The position numbers were made by a program, and so were the translations under genes. DNA of 64,000 nt from Primulina eburnea (lineage: Eukaryota > Streptophyta > Magnoliopsida > Lamiales > Gesneriaceae): NCBI RefSeq assembly GCF_022965805.1, contig NW_027331416.1, forward strand, positions 168,713 through 232,712, given 5' to 3'. Shown here in pieces: positions 48,310 through 60,419 of the stretch. Each line of letters begins with the position of its first letter. The stretch's first letter is position 1. Under the pieces are notes generated by a model. That model did not search any database, was not told where the DNA came from, and worked only from the letters and a program-made list of their open reading frames with translations.

Positions 48310-48542
48310 ATCTATAATCCAACTGATTAGTAAACAGAATCTACAAACTGTATCAGCCATCATCTAGTCAGTACTCTGACTAGACTCGGTTCTGATTCAG
48401 TCAATCACATGCTGAAATTAATCAAATACAAAACAACATGTAATAAGAAAGCAATAATCATGCTAGCCCACATCTACAGCAGGAAGAAGACCTGATTCTA
48501 CCTCCCTCAATTCGGAACTATCGGCCAGTCTAAGGACTATCG

Positions 48543-48554
48543 GCTCTGAAACCA
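48543..48554 (-). other. PBS-like site of the error-laden element 2 copy
   Basis: The minus strand reads TGGTTTCAGAGC, one base off the iMet site, just before an LTR edge at 48559. Confidence 0.7.
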
Positions 48555-48558
48555 CTGT

Positions 48559-50097
48559 TGTGGGTGACCCTGGGCTCATAAATCTTTTTCTGGGATTAAT
48601 GGATGTTATTCTAAAATGTGGGTCAATTTTTCGCTTTATATTTAAATCACAATGTAACTAGACAAGCACAAGTTTCTGAATTTAATATTTTACAACATAC
48701 AACATAAAATCTATGTCCTGTTCCGTATGTCCTCAACTAACCGTAATAATACGAGTACATAACAAAAGCAACTCTGGTCGTCGCTAGGCCCGAGATCTCA
48801 CGTAACACGATCATCTCTGTCTCGACCCACTCCTGCCCCACTGTGTTATGCCCACAACCAGACATAAACAAAGCCGGATAAACCGGGTGAGAACAAATAC
48901 CCAGTATAAAACATGTGAACATGCATATAAAATACTTAAAACATGACACACATGCTGTATATGAATGTCATTCATATAAAATCATGAAATGCGAGCCTAT
49001 ACATGTCTAGATGCGCTCGACTCAAAACTCTAGGGGATCCGGTGTGAATAAGACGATCTCATCACCTACCTTCCCAATCGGGGTGACGGTCCGTCTATTC
49101 CTAGACTTCGGCACCTGATCTGTATCCACGTCTACAATAGGGGGGTGTCTTCCCCTAGCTGGGATAGAACGAACGTCTGAGTCTGCCTGATCTCCAGATG
49201 TCATATCTTAATGCACTGAATTACAAAATCTGTAACAAGCTCATCATCTAATGCAATGTAACATGATCTGTAAAACAACATAATGGGAATTGATCCAGTT
49301 CTAATAAACATCTAATGCAATGTAACATTCGTACATGATTGTAAACCACGCCTAACGAGATTTTCATATAAACAAATCTATACTCAATCCCTATATCAAG
49401 ATATAAACATAAAACTCGTATGTGATTTTAGTTGGGAAACTCAAAGTGATCTCAATTGATTCGTGGATTCCCCCAAACAAAAGCCTGTAGTATACCTTCC
49501 GTCGTAGAATTGCTGTTACAGTCGTGCAGATGAATCTCAATAGGAATGATTCTTTAAACCTTCTAATAAATGTTTCTAATGCTTTCACACTAACGAACCT
49601 CGCCTCTATTGTTAGCAATGATCGGAAGATCTCGATCCACCTTCGGGGACTCTCGATCTGACACCCTTCGACGCTCCGAGACTTACTTCGTACGTTCCCG
49701 ACATCCTGCATGTCTTCCACGTCTCTAGCCAACTTGCTCGGATGATTCCGAACTACGATCGTCGATCCGAACTATTCATGCATCCATGTGTCCCAGCCAC
49801 CTGGCTCGGACGCTCAACTCCGCCGGACGGTTGCGAACTCTATCGTACGTTCCGATCTCGGTTCGGTCTTCCGTCTCACCGAAATATAAATACTCAAATT
49901 CTCGTTGCCGGTTCAATCTAATTCTCAACTAGATTCAACACTATCATATTCTTCAATCATAATCCAATACAGTATTCTTCTAACACGTTCATAATCATAC
50001 TGAAATCATTATGATATTTTTCATTTCTTTATTTCTTATGGTTATTGTACAATTCTTCACAACATCTTCGTTATGTCAATCATTGTTCTGGCATACA
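48559..50097 (-). repeat. Right LTR of the error-laden element 2 copy
   Basis: Matches 23520-25062 with scattered indels. The dyad array is visible at about 49617-49875. It ends GGCATACACATAG, then satellite sequence; the CATAGAAAT that follows supports ATAGA as the target duplication of element 2. Confidence 0.8.
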
Positions 50098-50707
50098 CAT
50101 AGAAATTGTCAATCAAGTTTCTTTTAAGAATAGCACGCAAAGTGTTCCCAATCGTGATTATTGACCAACGTCAGTTTGGTCATCCGTTTGAGGTGATTAG
50201 AGTAGTAAAACAAACAATTTTTGTACCAATTTAGCCCATAAAGTTTCCAAAAGAACTCAAGAATTCAACGTCGGACCAGAAAACAAGTTAGTCTTAGGCA
50301 TGCAACCTAACCTTCTCTAAAAAAACAATCCGCATGTTTGAAGCACATCATTGGTTTTATGACAACTCTATAAAATGTGCCATCTTAGAGAATCTATCCA
50401 CAACAACAAAAAAGAATCCCTACCCTTCTTAGTCCTTAGGGCACCCCAAACTAAAAGTCCTAGAATAGAAGTCCAATCCAGTTCTTTTTAAGAATAGCCG
50501 CAAAGTGTCCAAAGTTATCTTTGAAACTCAGTTGTCCATCCGTTTGAGATGAAAGTGTTAGAAAACACATAATTTTGTGTCTATTTTAGCCCATAAATCT
50601 TCCAAAAGTAACTCAAGAATCATAACATCGTGACCAGAAAAACATAGTCTAGACATGCACATTGCACCTAACGACTTCTCTAAAGACACACAATCCGCAA
50701 TGTTTTG
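50098..50707 (-). repeat. Integrase-core satellite scrap in error-laden region
   Basis: Corresponds to 25063-25669 between the two elements, with many indels. Its first 200 bases match the normal monomer better than the degraded 25063-25262 does. Confidence 0.8.
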
Positions 50708-52196
50708 TGAAAGCCCCCGGACCGTTCGGTAGGCCGGAAACGCAAACGTAAGCAACAAAAATCGAATTTTAGAAGAAAATTTGGTCCACCCCATTTCTTT
50801 TGCCAACAAATACACAAAACACACAATTGACATCATAGGTTGTGAGAAAACGTTACCTATCAATTCTCAAGCAGATTGATGTGGCACCAACCAAGTTTGT
50901 AAACAACTTGGCCTGCTCTGATGGCATGAAGAAATCTACAAGCTCTCCTTTTCTTTGAGTTCTTCCTTCCAATCAAGCCCACCACTAACTAGGTAACTCC
51001 CTTCTTGTTTTGCACTAGAAAAACAAGAAGATTTTATCAAAGAGAAGTATTTTTTCTTCACAATTTGAAGAACAAAATGTGAGAAAATCTTGGGGCGAAT
51101 TGCACAGCAGAGGTTTTCGGCCATATTTGCTTGGATGGAGGAGGTAAAGAGTTCCTCTTGGGTTGCAAAACGATTATACAAAAAGTTGCATGCCAACCAT
51201 TATTTTTTCAACACCTTGATAAAAGACGTCCAGAACTACAGTCTGATAGTACCCGAAACACATCATCGTTAAAGCCCAGCCCGCATCGCTTAGTGATTCC
51301 CTAGTATCACATGATGATGTTTGCCTGCAAGAACCATTCTCAATTATGGTTGCGTACATGTACGGTCCCTTCAACTCCATATATCCCGATCGATTCTACA
51401 ACCCTTGGTTTTATCGAATTGTCAATGAATTCGATTACTATGTGTCTTTCGAGTTGAACTCGATGGTGATAATCTATGAAACCACCTTTCATCAATTACA
51501 ACCATACTCTGGCCAGAGATTCACCTCACAACACCTGATTACACATTAGGATATCCATACACGAATGTAAGGTAAATCCCCCGACTACAATGCAATCGAC
51601 TCCTATGTGTTTCCCGACAGCCAACCCATTGGCCACCTGTGACCCCATGAGTGCGGTAAAAAGTCAAAGTGTACTTCTAGCACATAGCGTCCTTCATGTT
51701 GTCCCGTGTCAAAGGACTAATTCTGTACAAAACCCATAAACCGATGACTTTTTCCACTCGATAAGTGAGAACACTTGGAAAGTCCGTTTATGATGGAGGG
51801 TTGTTCAGTGCACTCTACAAGGAGCAGCCCTATCTGCCTATTTAGCGGACATCACAATGTCCCACTACCAATTAACATGGTACTCACATCGCAGATACTA
51901 TGACTTAACTCGACGGGCCGTATTCCTTCTTAGTGGCGGTGAATCATAGGAACCGTTTGTAGAAATTAAGTATTACAAATATCGAGCTTTCAGATACTCA
52001 TCATTATGAGCATCTCATATTCTTTCTACTATTTGTATATTCAAGGCTTTATCTATGCCACTAGCGTCATGGGTATACAGAGATACCGATTTGCCACAAT
52101 AATAATTTCAAATAATTATAAAATAAAGACTGCTTTTCATAGGTTTCAGGTGGAACACACGGCGCCAACACTTGGCTCGACGTGCCCTACTTAACC
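50708..52196 (-). repeat. Left LTR of the error-laden copia copy
   Basis: Carries the same 671-bp internal deletion as 25670-27134 (join near 51205, ATTATTTTTTCAACACC). Sharing this deletion shows that both copies descend from one insertion. Confidence 0.8.
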
Positions 52197-52399
52197 ATCT
52201 CCACTTGCACTCACGCCAACTACCCTATGCTTAAACACCATTGACTTCGCGTGCTTGTCGACATATGGTCCAGGTTAAAGGCTTATGCTAGTGGATCAAC
52301 CAACAATCTGCCGGAGCCGACTTTGTCAATAGACCTACTCCTACATTCCACAATTCTACGAGGATGTGCGTCTTTCTACAATACAGTTTGTTATTTAAT

Positions 52400-54585
52400 G
52401 AGACTTGGCTCTTTGCTTGAGCTATAGCTCACCGTGTTCCACACAACACACGGGATAGAGCAATCCATAGGAATGACGTCCAACTCTTGGACGAAATTCC
52501 TTATCCAAACACCTCTCTTCTTTCATCGAATGCAGTCATGTATTCGGCCTTGTTGCTGGAAATCCGTATATGGTCTTGCTTGAACTCTTCCAAGAGACAG
52601 CCACCGTTGAGCATGAGACGAAACTTAGAGGTTGACTTCGAGTTTCGATATCGCCTTTGGCAGCTAGAGTCGTATAGCCTTCCAATTTCCAGTTCTCTAC
52701 CCCATAGACCCAAGACAACTTATTGGTCCTTCTCACAACTTGAGGATGTCTTTCACAGCTTTCTAGTTGTGGAACTCCCCCGGGGTTTCGATTGATTCTT
52801 TTCACTACACATAGTGAAAACGCCAGTCAGACTTGTAAATATCATCCCCTACATGATGTTACCAATTGCCGAGCATACGGCATGCGTTCATCGTCACTAT
52901 CCTGCATCGTCTCAGGATACAGACTTGGATAGGGACACGCCATAACTTGGGTAGATGTCCTCATCAAGGACGCATCCATCAGAACCGCTTCACGATGGTA
53001 TCATGTATGTGGACGGTGAGACCAAGCCATCTTTTTCGATCTATCTCATAGCTATGTATCTCCATACAAAAGATGCTTCACCCAAGTCCTGCATCGAGAA
53101 CTTACTCGCTAACATATCTCCGCTGATTGCACATTCCTACTCATTCCCCATGAGTATAAAAAAAAAAAAAAACAAAAAAAAAAAAAATACCAAAAAAAGA
53201 ATTCATCAACATATACAACCAGTAATTTCCACAAGAAACACGTCCCACTTACCTTCCTTATACCAGAGGGTCCCTCAGATTCTTAGTAAATCAAACTCTT
53301 TTATTGTACTATCGATCTAAGGTTTCGAAACTCCTTGATTGCTGCTTTAGATCATAAATAGATCTCTGAAGTTTACATACCATATGCTCCTTCCCATAGA
53401 TTAAACCCTTCATGTTGAGACATGTAAATCACTTTCTTAAATCCCATTAAAAGACTGTCTTAACATCCATCTCCTATCTCATAGTATACCATGCAAGCTA
53501 TGGCTAGCAAATCCTTATGGACTTGAACATTACGACTGTGAAAAGGTTCCTCACAATTCAACTCCTTGTCTTTGAGTACATCCTTTTGCCACCAATCGTC
53601 CCTTGAAAGTAATACCTTCCCTACGCCCCAAGTCCCTATGGGAACAGTTTCCCCACAGTGGTATCACAAGATCCTCACTTGGGTTCGAATTGGCAATGAA
53701 ATTCCATCTCAGATTCCATTTCTTCAAGTCCGTGGATGAATTGGGCATCAGATAACGCTTCTTGAAGGTCCATGGATTCACATCCCATTGTTAGGCTCAT
53801 CATGGCCCTTCTTCAAGAAGCTGACCATACCTCATATGTGGTCTCGATACTTTCCTCGATCTGCTAGGAGCTGTATCTCCTCTCTTGGCTCATCGGGTTG
53901 GGTTCTATAATTGTGGGTTTCTCTCGAACCTCTTCGAGTTCCTATCATCTCCTTTTTTTTTTTTTTTTTATCCAATAGAATCCTTTCCAAAAGGTTGCAT
54001 CTAGAAACAAACATTTGTTTCTTGGGGAGATAGAAATGATATCCAACTTATCCCCTTGGATATCCACAAAGTAATAAAAATGGATCAACAATCCAACTTA
54101 ATCTCCCACTACTCCTTCACATAAGCGGCTCCCCCATAATTCAAGATAAGAATATTGGGAGGCTTACTCCATCCATATCTCATATGGTAATCTGCCTTTG
54201 AATGGACATTTAGTAGAATATCTTTTACTTTTAATTTATGAGATGTTTTTCAAGTTCGCAATACCAATTAACCATTCATTCTTGTAAATGTTGGCAACAC
54301 CTTTGCAAATAACAAGATATCCATTTTTATCACAATAGAAATGGAAACAATGTTTTTACATCCACAGGTACAAACAACACACTCTTAAAATTAACTTAAA
54401 GTCATTGTTCAACAATAAGTAAACATCTTAATAGCCTTGGCAGCAACTCTTGCTCCATTGCCCATCCTCAAGACTGTCAACACCTTCCTTAGGCTTCCTA
54501 CTTCTCCCATCACCTGTAACCATTACAGAGAGGTGAGTCACACCGGTTCTAATACCCAAGAAGTAGAGTTAATTAAAATGTTACT
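52400..54585 (-). pseudogene. Copia pol remnant, error-laden copy
   Basis: Same scraps in the same order as 27335-29510, including the RNase H and RT regions. Interrupted by homopolymer runs at 53158-53199 (A) and 53953-53969 (T) that are absent from the clean copy. Confidence 0.75.
53158..53199. repeat. Poly-A low-complexity block
   Basis: About 40 bases of almost pure A in place of ordinary RT coding sequence at the same point of the clean copy (near 28120). Likely artefact. Confidence 0.8.
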
Positions 54586-54589
54586 TAAA

Positions 54590-55405
54590 TGTAGAACATA
54601 CCTTTTCCATAACACTTCTGGGCAAGATATTCTTGCAATTACGCCTCCAATGTCCAAGGCTTCTTGAGGTACATACATCATTAGTCTTGTCACCTTAACT
54701 GGTCTGGCTGCCTCAACAGGGTTCGGATATTGCCTCAACCAAGGGCACGTTTCCTCTCGGGACGTTGGAAAGAACCTTCTTTTCCCTTCCCATGTGGATA
54801 ATCTTCTTACCAGATGAGAACCCCATAAAGCCAACTTCTCTTTCTTGATGGTGGATTCAAACGTAAAAGCATGTTCACCAACTCCTCAAGGTCGTTTCCA
54901 TCTTGTTCAGTTGAAGTTCACCACCAAAGGATCAAGAGCAGGCAGCGTAACTCAACATGTCGGTGGTCAACTCGAGGCAGGATCATGATCCATGCCAACG
55001 AGCGTCCACTAGCCCGATCACCTTTATGCCCTGCTCAGGACCGATGTTCCCCTTCGCATGCGCAAAGTGATCAGCTCCTTGACGTAAGCTTGCCTAAGAG
55101 GACGCGTTTGCTTCTCCAAGAGCCTTTGAGAGCAATGAATGTCAGCAGCCTCTTGCACCCTCAACACGCCTCTGTAGCTCATCATGCAGAGAAGTCCGCA
55201 TATAACACCTGGGTATCAAGTCATGGTCACACTTCCTTGTAAGCCTTCATTCCTCAGGATTGCAGTCAGTCGAGCCTCAAGGGGCACTGCGTTAGTGTAT
55301 ATGTTTACCCTTTCCGAATTTAGACTATTTTCAAATTGCTTAGCCAGTGAGGTAATTAGGTACAGTTAATATGTGTTGTCGAGTATTATAGATACGAATT
55401 GCCAT
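54590..55405 (-). pseudogene. Copia gag, error-laden copy
   Basis: Aligns with the intact gag at 29520-30380. The longest open piece is about 98 codons near 54538-54834. Broken by apparent sequencing indels. Confidence 0.75.
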
Positions 55406-57192
55406 CGCAGACATTGTCGATTTGTACGAAAAGTAAAAACAATAAATGTGTGATGACTTTTTAAATATTTGGTAGATATAAATAGGAACTTTAACTTTTA
55501 TAAATATTTACTCCACTGTTTTGACATCTTTCAACTACCCTCTTAGTGAAAACGGGAAACTCTTTCCTCAGTAGGTTACGTAAGGTCCAATTAGCGAATT
55601 GTGATCACTAATAATATCAGCCAATCACATTCCTAAAGTAGTTTCCAATTGCATCACAATGCAACCCTCTACGTAACTTTGTCTCACGTTTGATTAGGCC
55701 CATAATTGACGTCGTTCATCTTTACGTTCAAGCCTAACCCCTGATGTGAACCTTAATGGACGGTCGCCCTGATTTCCCTCAATAAATATTAGCCGAAATC
55801 ATGGGAGTTCCACGTAGTTCACATCACCATGTCATGTATGTCACAGTTTCCGGCATCCAGGGGCCCCAAATATGAGCCGGCCCCGAGTAACGGGTATCGT
55901 TCATCATGCACCCATTGTCGATGGAAGACAGGAACTTATAACTCGAAATTTATAATTCCCCCTTGTCGGGCTTTGATATTAATCTTTTTTGTTGAATCTA
56001 TTCAAATGAGGTTTTTAATTTTTGAAAGGTCTCATCATTAAATTTTTTTTAAAAACCGCCATGTTGATCGTATTTGTTGCCGGATTCATGCAACTTTGTT
56101 ATTATCATAATAACGCACATACTCAATTATTTCTAACATATCATGCAATATTATAAACAGTAAACAATCAACAAGATTATCAATCGCCCCAAAGTACTAT
56201 GTCCCCTTGTGAGCCAACACGGGCCTAGTCCAATCCTAGGTAAATGCACGTGATGCAATGCAACTATACTATTACATTAGCATCCAATATTACATTCCTT
56301 CGATCTCATAATCAACAAAGGCCACCATCTTCCATCTTGAGCTTCCCCTATTCTAATATTTACAAATAAATATCCATGGCACATCGGGTACCTCTCATGG
56401 GGTGGGAACGGGCCATAACCAAGCCCACTTGATAAATTGATTAATTTATTACAATCATTCAAACAAATATCCTACATACACCTAGCAAATTGGGCCTTGG
56501 GCTTTGAATCATCCTTCTGGCCTAATATCACATATCCTACACCATCAATTAATTATCACTATAATTAATTGATCCCAATATTATATACTTGATCCACTCA
56601 CTAACCGCCACGATTATAAACTAAATTAACAAAGTATACAACACCTTTGTCTCCTTTCCATTAATTTATTTATACTGATTTCTTATAAATCACAATTTAC
56701 TATAATAATTAAAGTCCAACTTCAATTATTTATTTTTATTAGAAAAAGTTGGCAACTTTGTGTAATTGTAAACTATGGGCCCAAAAAACTTATTTTTCAC
56801 GCAAAAACAGTTTTCGCCCATTTACAATTCACAAACATGTTTAGCCTCCAATGGCCCAACAACGCAAGGCCCATGACCTTTGATATTCCAAAACACTTTG
56901 GAAACTCCTACCGCATCGGCCGTCCCGGAGCTCCGTCGCCGGATTCGGGCCAACTTAAAAAAAAATTTTTTTTTATTAGCAAGGAGGGGTCGTTGCTTGC
57001 ACCCCTATTGCTGCCTTGCCTGCCCGGTTCGGCAGCCCTTCGGGCAGCTTGGCTGCCCGAAATTGGGCAGTCACAAGCTGCCGAAAAAATCCCCAAATGT
57101 GGCCCTTGAATTTGTTGTGCAAATACACTCATGTCGTGAGAAATCGATCTCACATAATAGATATTGAATTTGCTACAAAAAATGTAACCATA
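55406..57192 (-). other. Copia leader, error-laden copy (non-coding)
   Basis: Same landmarks as 30381-32183: AATAATAT motifs near 55608-55790, an AT-rich middle, an A/T run near 56960 and a GGCAGCC/GGCTGCC cluster near 57030-57070. No gene. Confidence 0.75.
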
Positions 57193-57205
57193 GCTCGATA
57201 CCACT

Positions 57206-59316
57206 TGAAAGCGGACCGTTCGGTGGTCGAAACGCACGGAAGCACAAAAATCGAATTTTATGAAGAAAATTCGGCCACCCCATTCTTTGTGCAACAATAC
57301 AAACCACATACTGACCACTTCATGGTGTTAGAAAATCGTTTACCTATCAATCTCAAGAGATTGATGATGGCACCCAACCAAGTTTGTCAACAACTTGGCT
57401 GCTTTGAATGGCAGGAAAGAAATCTACAAGCTCCTCTTTTCTTTATTTCTTCCTTCAAATCAAGCCCCCACTAACTAGGTAAATCCCTTCTTGTTTTGCA
57501 CTAGAAACACAAGACAGATTTACAAAGCGAAGTATTTTATTCTTAACAATGTGAAGACAAACTGAGAAAAATCTTGGAGAGAATTGCAAGAGAGGTTCTG
57601 CCATATTGCTTGGAATGGAGGAGGGAAGAGTTCTCTTGGGTTGGCAAAAAAGTTGAATACAAAAATTTGCAATGCCACCATTATTTTAATCAAAATTATT
57701 CCCCATTCTTCACTCCCATGCATGCATATAATATAGTTTTTAATCAAAAAAAACTTGGACTAACTTTAATTATCCAAATATTTGAGACTAGTATTAAACA
57801 TTACTTGAATTTACCCAAGTCCCACTAGTTAAATATTATTTAAGTGATCTCTCAAGACTCAATATTATGTAATTAATCCACACTGAATTAATTGTAATTA
57901 TTTTGGGCTCTACTAGGCCCCTAGTGTTTAATTAATTCAACACTTAATTAATTTAATTTAGTCCATATAATGTTTATGAAAATCACAATTTTCAAAAACA
58001 TAGTCACTTGGCCAAATTTTCTCTTAGAACACTTACCATGAATTAAAATTTATTTCTCTCAAGAAGTCCAATACTTCATTTTTCTTTACACTTAGAAACC
58101 CATTTTAAGCCGTTCTCACACCTTGAACTATTTTCTCCTTTATAGAAGTCTACTTCTAATTTTCCTTTACTCTTATCAACTCCTTTCATAAGCCTTTCAC
58201 AATTGAACTATTGTTACTTCTCATCGGGATTTACAAAGCTCGTACTTGTGTGGCCCTCAATGGGTCACTGATACAACTAGCCGTTGGTTCACATCTCCAT
58301 GTGATTCGGACTAAACTGTCCTTATTCGAGTCATACCCCAATTGCCTTTCCCATTCTTACTTATCACCTCCTTTATAGTAAGAACTCAGAACTCAGTCCT
58401 GATAGTACCGCAACCAACACGTTAAACGCCTAGCACATCGCTTACGTGATTCCCTAGGTATCACCTGAAGTGCCTGCAAGAACCATTCAATTATGGTTAG
58501 CTACATTACGGTCCCGTCAACCTCATATATCACGATCGATTCGACACCATTGGTTTATCGAGAGTTGTCAATGAATCGATACTATTTGTCCATGTCGTAG
58601 TTGCATCGATGGTGTAATCTATGAACACCTTTCATAATTACAACCATACTCTGGCCAAGAGTTTCAACCTACATACACATGATTCACCTAGGAGTATCCA
58701 TACCCGAAGGTAAGCGGTGTGAATCCCCTACAATGCATCGACTACTATTTGTTTTTCGACATAACACCCACCTTGCCACCTGATTACCCCATGAGAGTCG
58801 TAAACAATTCAAAGTGTAATTCTAGCACAGAGAGTCCGCATGGTGTCCCGGGTCATAAGGACAATTCTGTACAACCATAACCAGGACTTTTCCACTCGAA
58901 TGAGAACCACTTGGAAAGTCCTTTATGGAGGGTTGTATCGTGCACTCTACAAGGGTCCACCTATCTGCATGTTCAGGACATCACATGTCCCTACAATGAA
59001 CATGTACTCACAGCGCAGATACTAGTCCTCTAACTCGTAGCGGCCTATATCCTTCTTAGTGCGCGGAATCTACTAGGAACGTTTTAGAATTACAGTATTA
59101 CAAATATGAGTTTCCAATGATACTCATCATATGAGCATCCTCATATTCTTTCTACTTTTGTATATTCAGGGCTTTATCTATGCAGCTAGCATGGGTATAC
59201 AGATAAAGATTTGCCAAAATACAATTTGCAAATATTATTAAAATAAATACTGCTTATTCATAGATTTTCATTGTGAACCCTCGGCCACACTTGGCTCGAC
59301 GGGCACCACTCTAACA
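57206..59316 (-). repeat. Right LTR of the error-laden copia copy
   Basis: Full-length form without the 671-bp deletion. Unlike the clean right LTR, its first 470 bases follow the left-LTR type (CTCAAGAGATTGATGATGGC near 57352). This is a block difference that sequencing noise cannot explain. Confidence 0.8.
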
Positions 59317-60383
59317 GTTTGAAGCATCATCGGTTTTATGACAATCTAGAAAATGTGCCATCTTAGATACTCTAATCCACACACAAAAATAGATCCCTCC
59401 ACCTTCTTAGTCATAGGCACCCCAAATAAAAGTCCATAGAAATGTCAATCCAAGTTTCGGTTTACGATATCACGCAAAAGTGTTCCCAAGTTCTATTGGC
59501 AACTTCAGTTTGTCCATCCGTTTGAGGAGGACAAGTCGTAGAAACAACAATTTTGTGCAATTTTAGCCCATAAAGTCCTCCAAAAGTACCTCAAGAATTT
59601 AACATCGCTACCAGAAACAATAGTCCTAGGCATGCCCTGCAACCTAAAGACTTTTCTAAGAAAAAATCTGCATGTTTGAAGCATCAATCGGTTTTATGAC
59701 AATCTATAAATGTGCCATCTTAGAGAATCTATCCACGAACAACAAAAATATAATCCCTCCCCTTCTTAGTCCTGGGCACCCCAAATAAAGTCCATAGCAT
59801 GTCCATCCAATTCTTTTTAAGAATAGAACGCAAAGTGTTTCCAAAGTTTCTATGACAACTTAGTTTGTCACCGTTTGAGGATACAAGTAGTAGAAACAAT
59901 TTTGTGTCATGTTTAGCCCATAAATTGCTTCCAAAAGTAACTCAGAATTTAACATCGACCATAAACAATCGTCCTAGACATGCCATGCACTAACGCCTTC
60001 TTTAAATAACAAATCCGCAATGTTTGAAGCATCATCGGTTTATGACAATCATAAAATGTGGGCCATCATTAGAGAATCTAGCCACACAAAAAACATAGAA
60101 TCCCTCCCTTCTTAAGCCGAGGCAAACCCTAAAATAAGTCCATCGAAAGCAACCAAGTTCTTTTTAAGAATAGAACGCAAAAGTGTTTCCAAAGTTCTAT
60201 TGACAACTTCAGTTGTCCATCGTTTGAGGATGACAAGTAAGTAGAAAACAATTTTTGTGTCAGGTTTTAGCCCATAAATTCTTCCAAAAGTAACTCAAGC
60301 ATTTAACATCGTGACCAAAACCATAGTCCTAGACATGCCATGCAACCTAACGAGTTGTTTTTTTTTTTTTTTTTTTTTGTGCT

Positions 60384-60419
<36 letters not shown>

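Larger units (their letters stand above)
42103..50097 (-). mobile_element. Error-laden copy of gypsy element 2
   Basis: Follows 17091-25062 in full and in order: LTR from 42103 to about 43673, gag-pol to 48309, PBS-like site at 48543-48554, LTR from 48559 to about 50097. It starts at the same monomer position (AAAGTCC...GA then the LTR). Single-base losses and gains occur every 10-20 bases, with a poly-G block at 42257-42310. Most likely unpolished assembly sequence, so no conclusion on coding ability should be drawn. Confidence 0.85.
50708..59316 (-). mobile_element. Error-laden copy of the copia element
   Basis: Follows 25670-34333 in order: left LTR (50708 to about 52196), pol scraps (52400-54585), gag (about 54590-55405), leader with the GC-rich hairpins (near 57020-57075), PBS-like GCTCGATACCA at 57193-57203, right LTR 57206-59316. 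Ends CTCTAACA then GTTTGAAGC, as in the clean copy. Dense 1-bp indels and long A and T runs. Confidence 0.84.

Noticed and set aside
42103..59316. Ancient, mutated second insertion of both elements
   Set aside because: Both share the same insertion points and the same 671-bp LTR deletion with the clean copy, and the changes are mainly 1-bp indels. That is duplicate or allelic sequence read poorly, not an old independent insertion.
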